Under the pieces are notes generated by a model. It saw only the letters and a program-made list of their open reading frames with translations. It had not been told where the DNA came from and did no database searches. Both the position numbers and the translations under genes were made by a program. This document shows positions 19,206 through 28,272 of a DNA stretch of 64,000 nucleotides, one piece after another. The DNA is from Rivularia sp. MS3 (lineage in GTDB: Bacteria > Cyanobacteriota > Cyanobacteriia > Cyanobacteriales > Nostocaceae): positions 1-64,000 of the forward strand of contig JAHCMI010000004.1 in the NCBI GenBank assembly GCA_019192545.1, written 5' to 3'. How positions within the stretch are numbered: position 1 is the stretch's first letter; every line of letters starts with the position of its first letter.

Positions 19206-22076
19206 ATGCTTGAACTCTGGGGTGCAATATTAATTTTTATTTTCTGTCCCCTTTTAGGTGGATTACCAGTAATTTCCTGGATTACCAATGCTTTAGCTAA
19301 GCGAAGATTGGCTCAAATCGGAACTGGTAATATTGGAGTCAGTGCTGCTTTCTACCACGGTGGAACTTTGGTGGGTGTTCTGGCTGTTTTATCGGAAGCT
19401 CTTAAGGGAGTAATTGCAGTTTTAATCGCACGTGCTTTTTTTGAAAGTGGTTCCTACTGGGAATTGATTGCCTTAATTGCCTTGGTAATAGGTCGATTTT
19501 GGATGGGGAAGGGCGCAGGTACTACAAATGTTGTCTGGGGATTCGCGGTACACGATCCATTAGCAGCTTTGTTTGTATTTTTAGTCGGTAGTATTAGCTT
19601 TTTACTATTGCGTTCTAAGGAGTTAGCAAAATATGGGGTATTAATTTTATTTCCCTTGATTGTGGCGGTACTGCATTTCGATAATATACCCCACATTTTG
19701 GCAGCTGTTGTTTTGGCTGGTTTATTAGCCTGGATTTATCAACAAATACCCGATGACTTAAATTTAGCAGCATCTGAAGCAAAGCCAGAGTCCCAAGCGA
19801 TGTTTCAGTTGTTACGCGGCGACCAAAAAATACTTTCCTTAGATAATGAATTAGATGCTACAATCGTAGGCAATAAAGCAGCTAGATCCTCAGAAATGAA
19901 GCGTGCTGGTTATCCGGTTCCCAAAGGTTGGGTATTAACTCCGATGGACGAACCACAAGCGCTGATAGATTTTTTACAGCCCTCAGATTTATCTCCTTTG
20001 GCAGTTCGCTCTTCAGCTTTGGGAGAAGATACAGAAGAAGCTTCCGCAGCTGGACAGTACGAAACTGTTTTGAACGTGACGACGAAAGAAGGTTTACAGC
20101 AAGCTATTAGTACGGTACGTGCTTCTTACGAGCATCCAGCCGCAGTTCAATATCGTCGCGATCGCAATTTAAAAGAAACTGCAATGGCGGTATTGATTCA
20201 ACAACAAGTCCAAGGTGTATTTTCCGGAGTTGCTTTTAGTCGCGATCCAATTACTCAAGAAAACGATGCTGTAGTGATTGAGGCAACTGCTGGAAGTGCG
20301 GCTCAGGTAGTTTCCGGGAAATACACGCCGGAACAATATCGGGCTTTTGTAGTGAAAACAGAGAATTTATCTTCGGTACATCTCGAAGGTGAAGGGCAAA
20401 TACCGGCTGTTTTAATCAAGCAGGTAGCTTATTTAGCTCGTCAAATTGAACAACATTATCACGGTATTCCCCAAGATATTGAATGGAGCTATGATGGTCA
20501 AACTTTGTGGATATTACAAGTTCGTCCCATCACTACTTTATTACCAATTTGGACGCGCAAAATTGCTGCTGAAGTAATTCCAGGCATTATTCATCCCTTA
20601 ACTTGGTCAATTAATCGTCCCTTAACTTGCGGCGCTTGGGGAGGAATTTTTGCAGTAGTATTAGGCGAACGAGCTATAGGTTTAGATTTCAACGAAACCG
20701 CAACGCTTCATTTTTCTAGAGCTTATTTTAACGCCAGTCTTTTGGGAAAAATTTTCCTACGTATGGGTTTACCACCCGAAAGTTTGGAATTTTTGACTAG
20801 AGGTGCAAAAATGAGCAAACCGCCTCTGAATTCTACTTTGTCAAATTCTCCGGGGTTGCTGCGGTTACTTGCAAAAGAAATAAGTTTAGAAAGAGATTTT
20901 AAGCGAGATTTCCGCAAGCGGTTTCAACCGGGACTATCTGAATTATCGCAAAAATCATTACTAGAATTAAATCAAACTCAGCTATTAGAAAGAATTGAAT
21001 TTATTTTAGAACTGCTTAGTAGCGCTACTTATTACAGTATTATGGCTCCTTTGAGTGCTGCCATTAGACAAGGAATTTTTAAACCGAAAGATAGCGATAT
21101 TGATAATAGTGCAGCCCCCGAAGTTGCAGCTTTACGAGAACTTGGGGAATTAGCCGTAGCAGCGAAGTTAATATTACCCGAGTTCGATCCAGAAACGCTG
21201 TTTGAGGATTTAGCAGTTTCGACACCAGGACAAAAAATTCTGGAAAATTTTGAAACCTTGCTTAACCGTTACGGTTATTTGAGTGATGTCGGAACAGATA
21301 TTGCTGTTCCTACCTGGAGAGAAGAACCCGAAGCCGTAAAACTGTTGTTTGTCCAGTTGATGCAGGGAAATCAACCCCCACAGAACAAACGCAAGCGGGG
21401 AGGAGTTGTACAAAGTCGCGTAGATTTGAAAGGACGAGTTACAGAAGTTTACTCTCGATTGTTAGCGCAGTTAAGATGGAGTTTTATAGCTCTAGAACGA
21501 GACTGGCTGAAAAATAACTTGCTTAGAACACCAGGAAATATATTTTTCTTAGAAATTGATGAAATACGGCGAGTAATTGTGGATTCCGATTATCAATTGT
21601 TAAGTCGTATAAGAGAATTAGTAAACATTCGCAGAAACCAACTTGCAGAAGACAGTCAACTCAATCCCGTACCGTTGTTGGTTTACGGTAATGCACCTCC
21701 TGTATCTGTCTTCTTTTCTCGTCCTTCTCTGGTTCCCGATGGAATGTTAACTGGTATTCCTGCCAGTCACGGGCAAGTTGAAGGCAAAATTAAGGTGTTA
21801 CGTAATTTACAGGCTGTTCCAGATATCGACAAGCAGACAATACTAGTAGTTCCTTATACAGATTCTGGCTGGGTAGCTTTGTTAGCAAGGGCTGGCGGAC
21901 TGATAGCCGAAGCTGGTGGAAAACTTTCTCATGGGGCAATTATTGCGCGAGAATACGGAATACCCGCAGTCATGGACGTACATAATGCAACTTGGTTGTT
22001 GCAAGATGGGCAGCGAGTACGGATTGACGGTTCAAAGGGAATTATTGAAATTTCTAACGATTTAAGACCAGATTAA
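19206..22076 (+). CDS. PlsY-like membrane domain fused to PEP-synthase-like phosphotransferase
   Basis: A 956-residue fusion. Residues 1 to about 190 have at least five hydrophobic segments and match PlsY (glycerol-3-phosphate acyltransferase), including GTGNIGVSAAFYHGG (compare SxNxGxTN) and GRFWMGKGAGTTN (compare GGKG), both degenerate. Residues about 220-440 are a PEP/pyruvate-binding ATP-grasp domain (GNKAARSSEMKRAGYPVPKGW, AVRSSALGEDT, SGVAFSRDP, DIEWSYDG, LQVRPIT). The C-terminal mobile domain has GGKLSHGAIIAREYGIPAV with the phosphohistidine candidate His909. The PEP-binding TIM barrel of true PEP synthase is absent, as in rifampicin phosphotransferase-like proteins. The substrate is unknown. 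An ATG start without a clear ribosome binding site; the cupin gene follows after 95 bp. Confidence 0.8.
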   Translation: MLELWGAILIFIFCPLLGGLPVISWITNALAKRRLAQIGTGNIGVSAAFYHGGTLVGVLAVLSEALKGVIAVLIARAFFESGSYWELIALIALVIGRFWMGKGAGTTNVVWGFAVHDPLAALFVFLVGSISFLLLRSKELAKYGVLILFPLIVAVLHFDNIPHILAAVVLAGLLAWIYQQIPDDLNLAASEAKPESQAMFQLLRGDQKILSLDNELDATIVGNKAARSSEMKRAGYPVPKGWVLTPMDEPQALIDFLQPSDLSPLAVRSSALGEDTEEASAAGQYETVLNVTTKEGLQQAISTVRASYEHPAAVQYRRDRNLKETAMAVLIQQQVQGVFSGVAFSRDPITQENDAVVIEATAGSAAQVVSGKYTPEQYRAFVVKTENLSSVHLEGEGQIPAVLIKQVAYLARQIEQHYHGIPQDIEWSYDGQTLWILQVRPITTLLPIWTRKIAAEVIPGIIHPLTWSINRPLTCGAWGGIFAVVLGERAIGLDFNETATLHFSRAYFNASLLGKIFLRMGLPPESLEFLTRGAKMSKPPLNSTLSNSPGLLRLLAKEISLERDFKRDFRKRFQPGLSELSQKSLLELNQTQLLERIEFILELLSSATYYSIMAPLSAAIRQGIFKPKDSDIDNSAAPEVAALRELGELAVAAKLILPEFDPETLFEDLAVSTPGQKILENFETLLNRYGYLSDVGTDIAVPTWREEPEAVKLLFVQLMQGNQPPQNKRKRGGVVQSRVDLKGRVTEVYSRLLAQLRWSFIALERDWLKNNLLRTPGNIFFLEIDEIRRVIVDSDYQLLSRIRELVNIRRNQLAEDSQLNPVPLLVYGNAPPVSVFFSRPSLVPDGMLTGIPASHGQVEGKIKVLRNLQAVPDIDKQTILVVPYTDSGWVALLARAGGLIAEAGGKLSHGAIIAREYGIPAVMDVHNATWLLQDGQRVRIDGSKGIIEISNDLRPD

Positions 22077-22077
22077 G

Positions 22078-22165
22078 GAGTTAGGAGTTATGAGTTATGA
22101 GTTATGAGTTAAAAATTATTTATTTCACTTTTAACCTTTGACCTTTAACCTTTAACCTTGAACCT
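22078..22165. repeat. Short tandem repeats (GAGTTAT and TTTAACC units)
   Basis: Consecutive copies of GAGTTA(T/G) at about 22080-22110 and of ACCTTT(A/G) at about 22130-22160, lying between the fusion gene and the cupin gene. Confidence 0.65.
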
Positions 22166-22171
22166 ATTTCT

Positions 22172-22525
22172 ATGAAATTTACTTCGTTAAACGATTTACC
22201 GCAAGAAGCTGTTTCTCATAATCCGGAAATTAAGAAAAAGGTGATGTTGCGATTTGGGGATTTACCTCACCTGACTAATTTTTCTCAAGCACGTTTTGCT
22301 CCAGGGCAATCGGCAGCAGCCCACGCGCATCAAGATATGTGTGAAGTATTTTTTGTGGAATCGGGTTCGGGTTTAATTATTGTTGATGATGATGAATATG
22401 CTTTGCTTCCCGGCAACTGTGTAGCGGTGGAAGCAGGAGAAGTTCATGAGGTTGTGAATAATGGTACTGATGAATTAGTTTTGACTTATTTTGGGTTGCG
22501 CGTAGAAAAAGAACGCGGATTATAG
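22172..22525 (+). CDS. Cupin-domain protein
   Basis: A 117-residue single-domain cupin. Metal-binding residues are visible: His51, His53 and Glu58 in the first cupin motif (AHAHQDMCEVF) and His92 in the second (GEVHEVVN). The core strand motif GLIIVDDDEYALLPGNCVAVEAGEVHE matches small mononuclear cupins. Such proteins can be oxygenases, isomerases or binding proteins, so no reaction is assigned. It is separated from the upstream fusion gene by a tandem repeat. Confidence 0.8.
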   Translation: MKFTSLNDLPQEAVSHNPEIKKKVMLRFGDLPHLTNFSQARFAPGQSAAAHAHQDMCEVFFVESGSGLIIVDDDEYALLPGNCVAVEAGEVHEVVNNGTDELVLTYFGLRVEKERGL

Positions 22526-22539
22526 GATGGCACGGATTA

Positions 22540-22663
22540 GAATGCGGATTAGATATTGGATATTTTATGGGATGACAAATGGGATAAAGATTTTATCGGT
22601 AAAGGTAATTTGTTAGGAGGAACAATTTTCGAGTTGTGGTATCATCCAGAAATCTTAAATTAA
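22540..22663 (+). pseudogene. Possible C-terminal remnant of an unknown gene
   Basis: One frame here reads ILDILWDDKWDKDFIG and continues to end in FELWYHPEILN before a TAA at about 22661-22663. The composition looks protein-like, but the frame is closed by a TAG shortly upstream and has no start. It overlaps the beginning of the next ORF in another frame. It may be a remnant tail of a decayed gene. Confidence 0.25.
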
Positions 22664-22971
22664 CCCTACTTCAAAACCTTGGCAATACTCTACAAAGAAT
22701 AATTCAACTAGAACAAACTAAGAGCGATGTCCGCAGCCGTAAGGCTGAACGCAAATTAGACAATACCATCGGTTTAGTTGGTGTAGGATTAGCAATTAGC
22801 GGTTTCACAGCCAGCGTTGCTACACAATATTTACCAAAACCACAGCAAACGTATCCACAGGGTTACGATATTTCTATCGCTTCTGTAATGCTATCACCTG
22901 CATTCATCTTAAGCTTTATCGTCAGCGCACTGTTTTTACTGGCTTTAATTTATCGCTTTCTACGCCGATAA
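22636..22971 (+). CDS. Small two-helix membrane protein, possibly a 3' fragment
   Basis: Up to 111 residues from a GTG. The N-terminal half is a charged helix (LGNTLQRIIQLEQ and onward) and is followed by two hydrophobic segments (about 45-65 and 83-107). It resembles the membrane end of a longer coiled-coil protein, and no start codon with a ribosome binding site is visible, so it could be the surviving 3' part of a broken gene. Confidence is low. Confidence 0.4.
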   Translation: MVSSRNLKLTLLQNLGNTLQRIIQLEQTKSDVRSRKAERKLDNTIGLVGVGLAISGFTASVATQYLPKPQQTYPQGYDISIASVMLSPAFILSFIVSALFLLALIYRFLRR

Positions 22972-23052
22972 TAAGACAATTAAGATTAGTAAAACTTTAC
23001 ATTGCCGTACATTCTTAAATTAGATGTTGTTATTTCACACCTATCACGATAT

Positions 23053-23302
23053 ATGAAAGCAATCGAAACCACAGCCACAATTAATGAAAACGGGGAACTT
23101 ACATTAGATAAATCGCGCTTAAGTTAGCAAACCACAGCGCGTTCGTATTATTGTTCTACTTTCCGAAGATGATGAAGCTGAGGATGCAGATGAAACACCA
23201 ACAGAAATAGCTATAGAAGGTATTCATCAGGGCATACGAGAGGCATTAAGCGGACAAACTATTCCCCTTTCACAAATGTGCTATGGAATTGATGCAGAAT
23301 GA
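23053..23302 (+). pseudogene. Frameshifted antitoxin of a type II toxin-antitoxin pair
   Basis: From the ATG at 23053 the frame reads MKAIETTATINENGELTLDK and stops after about 24 codons. In the +1 frame the sequence then continues as KPQRVRIIVLLSEDDEAED, leading to a C-terminus PLSQMCYGIDAE and a TGA at 23300-23302. Together this makes a typical small antitoxin with an N-terminal beta DNA-binding part and an acidic C-terminal tail. One indel near 23125 explains the break. The end overlaps the toxin start by 11 bp, as in intact operons. Confidence 0.65.
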
Positions 23303-23671
23303 ATCATCACCAATCCAGATCGCTCTTACACCTCGTTTTAAAAAGGATTTACAGAAACTCGCTAAACGCTATCGTTCAATTCGTAGCGATATTCAACCCT
23401 TAATTGAGCAACTTCTAGCAGGTGAAATTCGGGGGAGATGCAATTACTGGAGTTAAATATCAGGAATTCAGGCGTTCGTCTCAAAAATAGCAATATTCAA
23501 AAAGGAAAAAGTGGAGGCTATAGAGTAATTTACTATTTGAAAACCGATTGGGGAATAATTCTTGCTACAATTTACTCTAAATCAGATATTTCTGATATTA
23601 GTAGCGAGACAATCGAAGAAGTGATTGCAGAGTACGAACAAGAAATTCAAATAGAAGATAACCCAAACTAA
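23292..23671 (+). pseudogene. Frameshifted RelE/ParE-type toxin
   Basis: The frame starting at 23292 reads MQNESSPIQIALTPRFKKD then LQKLAKRYRSIRSDI, the usual N-terminal helices of RelE/ParE-like toxins. It is then shifted in a G run near 23430 and again near 23465. The final frame gives VRLKNSNIQKGKSGGYRVIYYLK and TIYSKSDISDIS, the conserved core strands of the family. The 77-residue ORF at 23438-23671 is only this last piece. Two indels mean no functional toxin is expected unless the sequence contains errors. Confidence 0.65.
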
Positions 23672-23788
23672 CACTGTAAAGTAAAGTAAAAATAGAGTCG
23701 CAATATCAATTTAAGATGTAACGACATCCAATTTGTGAATTTACAAATTTACACAACTTTATAAAATTTTAATTCAAAACAACCAAAA

Positions 23789-23860
23789 AGCCAGCAGTCG
23801 GATTTGAACCGACGACCTACGCATTACAAGTGCGTTGCTCTACCACTGAGCCATGCTGGC
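23789..23860 (-). tRNA. tRNA-Thr (anticodon UGU)
   Basis: The reverse strand folds as a complete cloverleaf. Acceptor arms are GCCAGCA and TGCTGGC, the D arm is GCTC-loop-GAGC, the anticodon stem is ACGCA/TGCGT with loop CTTGTAA (anticodon TGT), and the T arm is GTCGG-TTCGAAT-CCGAC. The discriminator is U at 23789 and CCA is not encoded. All stems are perfectly paired, 71 nt plus the discriminator. Confidence 0.97.
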
Positions 23861-24220
23861 AAAAGTCATACTAAGTTGTTATTGTACCAGATTAAAAAAA
23901 ATTGTAAAGACCCAATCTAAATTTTGATTAACAACTAGTTTCTGATTGATTCAAAACGTTTACTCAAAATACATATATTAATAAACGAATATTTTTATCT
24001 GCCTAGAGAATGATTTACCCATGCCCAAAAGCAAGGTTATTGTAATAAAAAAATAGAATCCTAAATCTAAAAAAATTTAAATTTTACTGCTACCTTTAGA
24101 AGTTATCTTAAATTTCGGGCATTTTGAACAAGAAACTGAAAGCTTTTAGCTTATGTTTTGATGTATCTCTAAATAGACCCGGAAAAGTAACTGATTGTCC
24201 TTGAAAATAATTAAAGCAAT
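23861..24220. other. Gap between tRNA-Thr and argF
   Basis: AT-rich; should hold the promoters of the leftward tRNA and rightward argF. No ORF with family features seen. Confidence 0.35.
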
Positions 24221-25147
24221 ATGACAGCGTTAAGCCAACGAGATTTATTGAGCATAGCAGATTTGAGTCAAGTAGAAGTTGAAGAACTTTTGCAAATGGC
24301 AACTCAGTTGAAAACGAAGCAATTGAAACTAAGATGCAATCAAGTATTAGGACTTTTATTCTCTAAAGCTTCTACAAGAACGCGAGTCAGTTTTACGGTT
24401 GCAATGTATCAACTAGGAGGACAGGTTATTGACCTTAATCCTAACGTAACTCAAGTTAGTCGTGGCGAACCAATTCAAGATACAGCCAGAGTTTTAGATA
24501 GATATTTGGATATTTTGGCAATTCGTACCTTTGAACAGCAAGAATTAGAAACCTTTGCAAATTATGCCCAAATACCGGTAATTAATGCACTGACAGATTT
24601 AGAGCATCCCTGTCAGATTTTAGCGGATTTGATGACTATTCAAGAAGAATTTCAAACTTTGAAGGGTTTAACTTTGACTTATGTCGGCGACGGTAATAAT
24701 GTTGCAAATTCCTTGATGTTAGGGTGTGCTTTAGTGGGAATAAACGTGAGAATTGCAACTCCTAACGGATACGAACCTTCTTCAGATGTCGTAGAACAAG
24801 CACGAGCAATTTCAAATGGAAAAACTGAAGTTGTTATTACTAAAGACCCCAAAATAGCTGCAAAGAATGCTAATATACTTTATACTGATGTATGGGCAAG
24901 TATGGGGCAAGAAGAAGAAGCAGACGACAGAATGCCAATCTTCAAACCTTACCAAATTAATCAGGAATTGTTGAGTTTTGCTCAACGAAATGCGATTGTT
25001 CTGCACTGTTTACCAGCACATCGCGACGAAGAAATAACAAATGATGTTATTGAAGGCGAAAATTCGCGAGTTTGGAATCAAGCAGAAAATCGACTCCACG
25101 CGCAAAAGGCTTTACTTGCCAGTATTTTAGAAGCCGAACAACTGTAA
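24221..25147 (+). CDS. argF: Ornithine carbamoyltransferase
   Basis: A 308-residue cytosolic enzyme that joins ornithine and carbamoyl phosphate to make citrulline in arginine synthesis. The carbamoyl phosphate motif STRTR is at 51-55, HPCQ at 129-132, and the ornithine motif HCLPAHRDEE starts at 262 with the catalytic Cys263. The length is normal and no residue is missing. It starts at an ATG after AATTAAAGCAAT, without a strong ribosome binding site. lexA follows 184 bp downstream in the same direction. Confidence 0.96.
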   Translation: MTALSQRDLLSIADLSQVEVEELLQMATQLKTKQLKLRCNQVLGLLFSKASTRTRVSFTVAMYQLGGQVIDLNPNVTQVSRGEPIQDTARVLDRYLDILAIRTFEQQELETFANYAQIPVINALTDLEHPCQILADLMTIQEEFQTLKGLTLTYVGDGNNVANSLMLGCALVGINVRIATPNGYEPSSDVVEQARAISNGKTEVVITKDPKIAAKNANILYTDVWASMGQEEEADDRMPIFKPYQINQELLSFAQRNAIVLHCLPAHRDEEITNDVIEGENSRVWNQAENRLHAQKALLASILEAEQL

Positions 25148-25331
25148 AGAAAAACTCAACGCCGATTTTGGATTTTCCCTTAGTTACAATCCAAAATCTC
25201 ACCGGTTTTAACCTCCGTTTCAAAATTAATTTTAAAAATTGCAATATAAAAGCCAAAAAACTTTGCAGTTATGAGGTTTTTTGTAGTACTAATGTTCTAG
25301 GGACATTTGTATTTTACTTCCCTATAAATTT

Positions 25332-25940
25332 ATGGAAAAACTGACAGAAGCACAAAGAGAACTTTACGAATGGCTGACGGAATATATCCGAATGCGTCAG
25401 CATTCGCCTTCAATTCGTCAGATGATGCAAGCGATGAATTTGAAGTCACCAGCGCCTATTCAAAGTCGTTTGGAGCATTTACGCAACAAGGGATATATTG
25501 AATGGAGCGAAGGTAAAGCAAGGACTATTAGAGTTTTGCATCCGGAAGATCCCGGAGTGCCTATTTTGGGAACCATAGCTGCTGGTGGTTTAATTGAACC
25601 GTTTACCGATGCTGTGGAGCATTTAGATTTTAAAGAGATTAAGTTACCATTCCAAACTTATGCTTTGCGGGTAACTGGTGACAGCATGATTGAGGATTCC
25701 ATAGTCGATGGAGACATGGTATTTCTGCGCCCGGTACAGGAACCAGATATGCTTAAAGACGGTACTATTGTTGCTGCAATGGTTGACGGACATGGTACGA
25801 CATTAAAGCGTTTTTATCGTACAAGCTCTGAAAGAATTACCCTCGAACCTGCAAACCCTAAATATCAGCCAATTGAGGTTGATGCAGGGCAAGTACAGGT
25901 ACAGGGTTCGTTGGTTGCTGTTTGGCGTAATTACAACTGA
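25332..25940 (+). CDS. lexA: LexA repressor
   Basis: A 202-residue transcription repressor with an N-terminal winged helix-turn-helix (about 1-65; SIRQMMQAMNLKSPAPIQSRLEHL) and a C-terminal S24 autoprotease domain. The cleavage site Ala84-Gly85, nucleophile Ser118 (GDSMIEDS) and Lys159 (TTLKRF) are all present. It therefore looks capable of self-cleavage, which is worth noting because some cyanobacterial LexA proteins have lost these residues. The recognition helix differs from E. coli, so the operator may differ. ATG start; upstream region AT-rich. Confidence 0.93.
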   Translation: MEKLTEAQRELYEWLTEYIRMRQHSPSIRQMMQAMNLKSPAPIQSRLEHLRNKGYIEWSEGKARTIRVLHPEDPGVPILGTIAAGGLIEPFTDAVEHLDFKEIKLPFQTYALRVTGDSMIEDSIVDGDMVFLRPVQEPDMLKDGTIVAAMVDGHGTTLKRFYRTSSERITLEPANPKYQPIEVDAGQVQVQGSLVAVWRNYN

Positions 25941-25941
25941 G

Positions 25942-26060
25942 AAAGGGAATGGGGAATGGGGAATAGTGAGGAGTTAGGAGTTAGGAGTTGAAAGTAGGAA
26001 GTATCGAGTAGCGAGTAGTAAGTTATTAGTTTATTTTCTACCCCCCTCTACCCCCTCTTC
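25942..26060. repeat. Short tandem repeats (GGGGAAT, GGAGTTA, CGAGTAG units)
   Basis: Several consecutive heptamer-type units (ATGGGGA x2-3, GGAGTTA x3, AGTAGCG-like x3) followed by a pyrimidine-rich run. Marks the left border of the phosphorothioation island. Confidence 0.65.
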
Positions 26061-26129
26061 CCGCTCTTCCCAATCTCTGTAAATTACGAATTAAGAATTA
26101 CGAATCATCGCCGGGGTTGCTGCCATTTT

Positions 26130-27629
26130 ATGTATCTCACACAAAAGAAATCTCAGTTAAAAGTACCAAATGGTTTCACTAATTTTCGTTTAAAAATTCC
26201 TTATCGGGCAGGGGAAAAGAAGGGTACCTATCAAGCCAAACAGCTATTACCGGGATGTCCGAAAATCCCGCCATCTCTGCAATTGCGAAGCTACCAAAAG
26301 CAAGCTGTAAATAATTGGTTTGCGAATAATGGTAGGGGTACTTTAAAAATGGCGACTGGGAGCGGTAAGACTATTACGGCACTGGCAATTACTTGGGAAT
26401 TATACAGTCAAATTAATTTGCAAGTATTGCTGGTGGTGTGTCCTTACCGTCATCTTGTGACGCAGTGGGCGCGGGAATCTGAAAAGTTTGGCTTGGAGCC
26501 GATTTTAGCTTTTGAAAATGTCCGTAATTGGCAAACACAACTTTCTACACAGCTTTATAATATACGTTCTGGTTTTCAATCGTTTATCACGGTTATTACT
26601 ACTAATTCAACTTTGATAAGCGATGGTTTTCAATCTCAATTAAAATATTTTCCGCAGAAGACTTTGATTATTGGCGATGAAGCTCATAATTTAGGCTCGC
26701 CAAAGTTGGAGGAAAGTTTGCCGCATAATGTTGGCTTAAGATTAGGATTGTCTGCAACACCAGAAAGATATTTTGATGAAGTAGGAACTCAATCTGTATT
26801 TAATTATTTTGGTGCAGTTTTGCAGCCGGAATTCACTTTGAGAGACGCGATTAGCCAAGGTGCTTTGGTACGCTATCTTTATTATCCGGTGCTGATAGAA
26901 TTAACGGAAGCCGAAAGTCTTGCTTATTCAAGATTGACGCATAAAATTGGACGGGTTTTACAGTATAAGCAGCGAGAAAGTGGCGATTTAATTAATATTG
27001 AAGACAATGAAGATATAAAGTCTTTATTAATTCAGCGTGCGAGGTTAGTAAGTGCGGCGGAAAATAAATTAAATGCTTTGCGGGAATTAATGTTAAGTCG
27101 TCGCGAAACTACTCACACTTTATTTTATTGCAGCGATGGTTCCCAAGAAACCCACGGACGTGCTAATTTACGTCAATTAAAGGAAGTAACTCGTATTTTA
27201 GGAGTTGATTTAGGTTATAGAGTTAGTACCTATACCGCAGAAACTTCTTTAACAGAAAGAGAAGATTTAAGAAATCAATTTGAAAGTGGAGAATTGCAGG
27301 GTTTAGTGGCAATTCGCTGTTTGGATGAAGGTGTTGATATTCCTGCTATTAAAACAGCCGTGATTTTAGCAAGTTCGAGCAATCCCCGTCAATTTATCCA
27401 GCGCCGGGGAAGGGTTTTACGTCCTCATCCCGGTAAGGAACGCGCTACAATTTTTGACATGATTGTATTACCTCCGAATTTAGATAGGAAGACTTTAGAA
27501 GTTGAGCGTAATTTATTGAGAAAAGAATTGCGTCGGTTTGTTGAATTTGCCGATTTAGCTGATAATGCCGGTGAAGCAAGAATGAAATTACTCGATTTGC
27601 AAAAGCGCTATGGATTGATGGATGTTTGA
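26130..27629 (+). CDS. DEAH-box helicase-like protein, Dnd-associated restriction type
   Basis: A 499-residue superfamily 2 helicase/translocase. Walker A MATGSGKT is at 74-81, the DEAH box at 183-186 and LSATPER follows. The C-terminal RecA lobe has IRCLDEGVDIPAIK and QRRGRVLRP (motifs V and VI). No nuclease domain is visible. The size and type match the cyanobacterial SSL2-like family that co-occurs with dnd genes and is named a DNA phosphorothioation system restriction enzyme. Its place at the start of this island supports that role. It would presumably act on unmodified DNA, but the cutting partner is not evident. ATG start; the next ORF follows after about 470 bp. Confidence 0.82.
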   Translation: MYLTQKKSQLKVPNGFTNFRLKIPYRAGEKKGTYQAKQLLPGCPKIPPSLQLRSYQKQAVNNWFANNGRGTLKMATGSGKTITALAITWELYSQINLQVLLVVCPYRHLVTQWARESEKFGLEPILAFENVRNWQTQLSTQLYNIRSGFQSFITVITTNSTLISDGFQSQLKYFPQKTLIIGDEAHNLGSPKLEESLPHNVGLRLGLSATPERYFDEVGTQSVFNYFGAVLQPEFTLRDAISQGALVRYLYYPVLIELTEAESLAYSRLTHKIGRVLQYKQRESGDLINIEDNEDIKSLLIQRARLVSAAENKLNALRELMLSRRETTHTLFYCSDGSQETHGRANLRQLKEVTRILGVDLGYRVSTYTAETSLTEREDLRNQFESGELQGLVAIRCLDEGVDIPAIKTAVILASSSNPRQFIQRRGRVLRPHPGKERATIFDMIVLPPNLDRKTLEVERNLLRKELRRFVEFADLADNAGEARMKLLDLQKRYGLMDV

Positions 27630-28098
27630 TTTTTCTCAACAAAACTTTGCAAGCCTCCGCGTTTACCTTTGCGCTCCTTTGCGTTGAAAAATTAAATTCA
27701 AAAAAAATTAAATAAAAATGACCGTGATGTGAGAAAATAAATTATGTAGAGAGATATTTTTATAATGGAAATATTATCCAAATTTTTATTGCAACTAATA
27801 TTTCCATTGTTAAAATAACGCTTTATATAAAAATCATATCAGAAAAATGCTTCTTAAATAAAATTTTTTTCCGATAAATAATAAAAAATAATTAAAATTA
27901 ATTTACATTTTTATTATACATGAAAATTGTTTATTAAAGGCGATTTGCAGTTTAAAATAATACATTTGTAAAAGACTTAGCTATTAATAATCAGCCTTAA
28001 AACGATAATGAAAGCAAATATGGTTACAGTGAGTTTACGGATAACAGATAATAGGGTAGACGGGTAAAATATAGCTTAAATTGCTATAGAAAAACCCT
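27630..28098. promoter_or_regulatory. AT-rich upstream region of the 57-residue ORF/SMC-ATPase pair
   Basis: 469 bp, strongly AT-rich. A fragment at about 27650-27690 (CCTCCGCGTTTACCTTTGCGC) matches a common non-coding repeat phrase. The stretch 27700-27990 has many A/T runs and could carry a promoter or operator; nothing more precise can be placed. Confidence 0.35.
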
Positions 28099-28272
28099 AT
28101 GAAAAAACAACATAATATAGATGAAGTACAAGAACCAATAACGAATGCTTCTCCAGAAGTAAGACAAATTATCGAAAGAGTGTGGCATTTAGAAAAAAGC
28201 AGGCTTGATAAAAAAAGTTTTGGTCATATTAACGAAGATATTTTAGCAATCGTTAAGGAAGCAGTAAAATGA
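28099..28272 (+). CDS. 57-residue protein overlapping the DndD-like ATPase gene
   Basis: The frame from the ATG at 28099 encodes MKKQHNIDEVQEPITNASPE followed by a charged helical half (IIERVWHLEKSRLDKKS) and ends in TGA at 28270-28272. The stop overlaps the ATG of the next gene in an ATGA arrangement, which signals translational coupling and makes it a probable real gene. There are no Cys, no membrane segment and no motif I know. Its position suggests a small partner of the ATPase, in the manner of antitoxin-like or adaptor proteins in defence operons. That role is inference from context only. Confidence 0.65.
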   Translation: MKKQHNIDEVQEPITNASPEVRQIIERVWHLEKSRLDKKSFGHINEDILAIVKEAVK

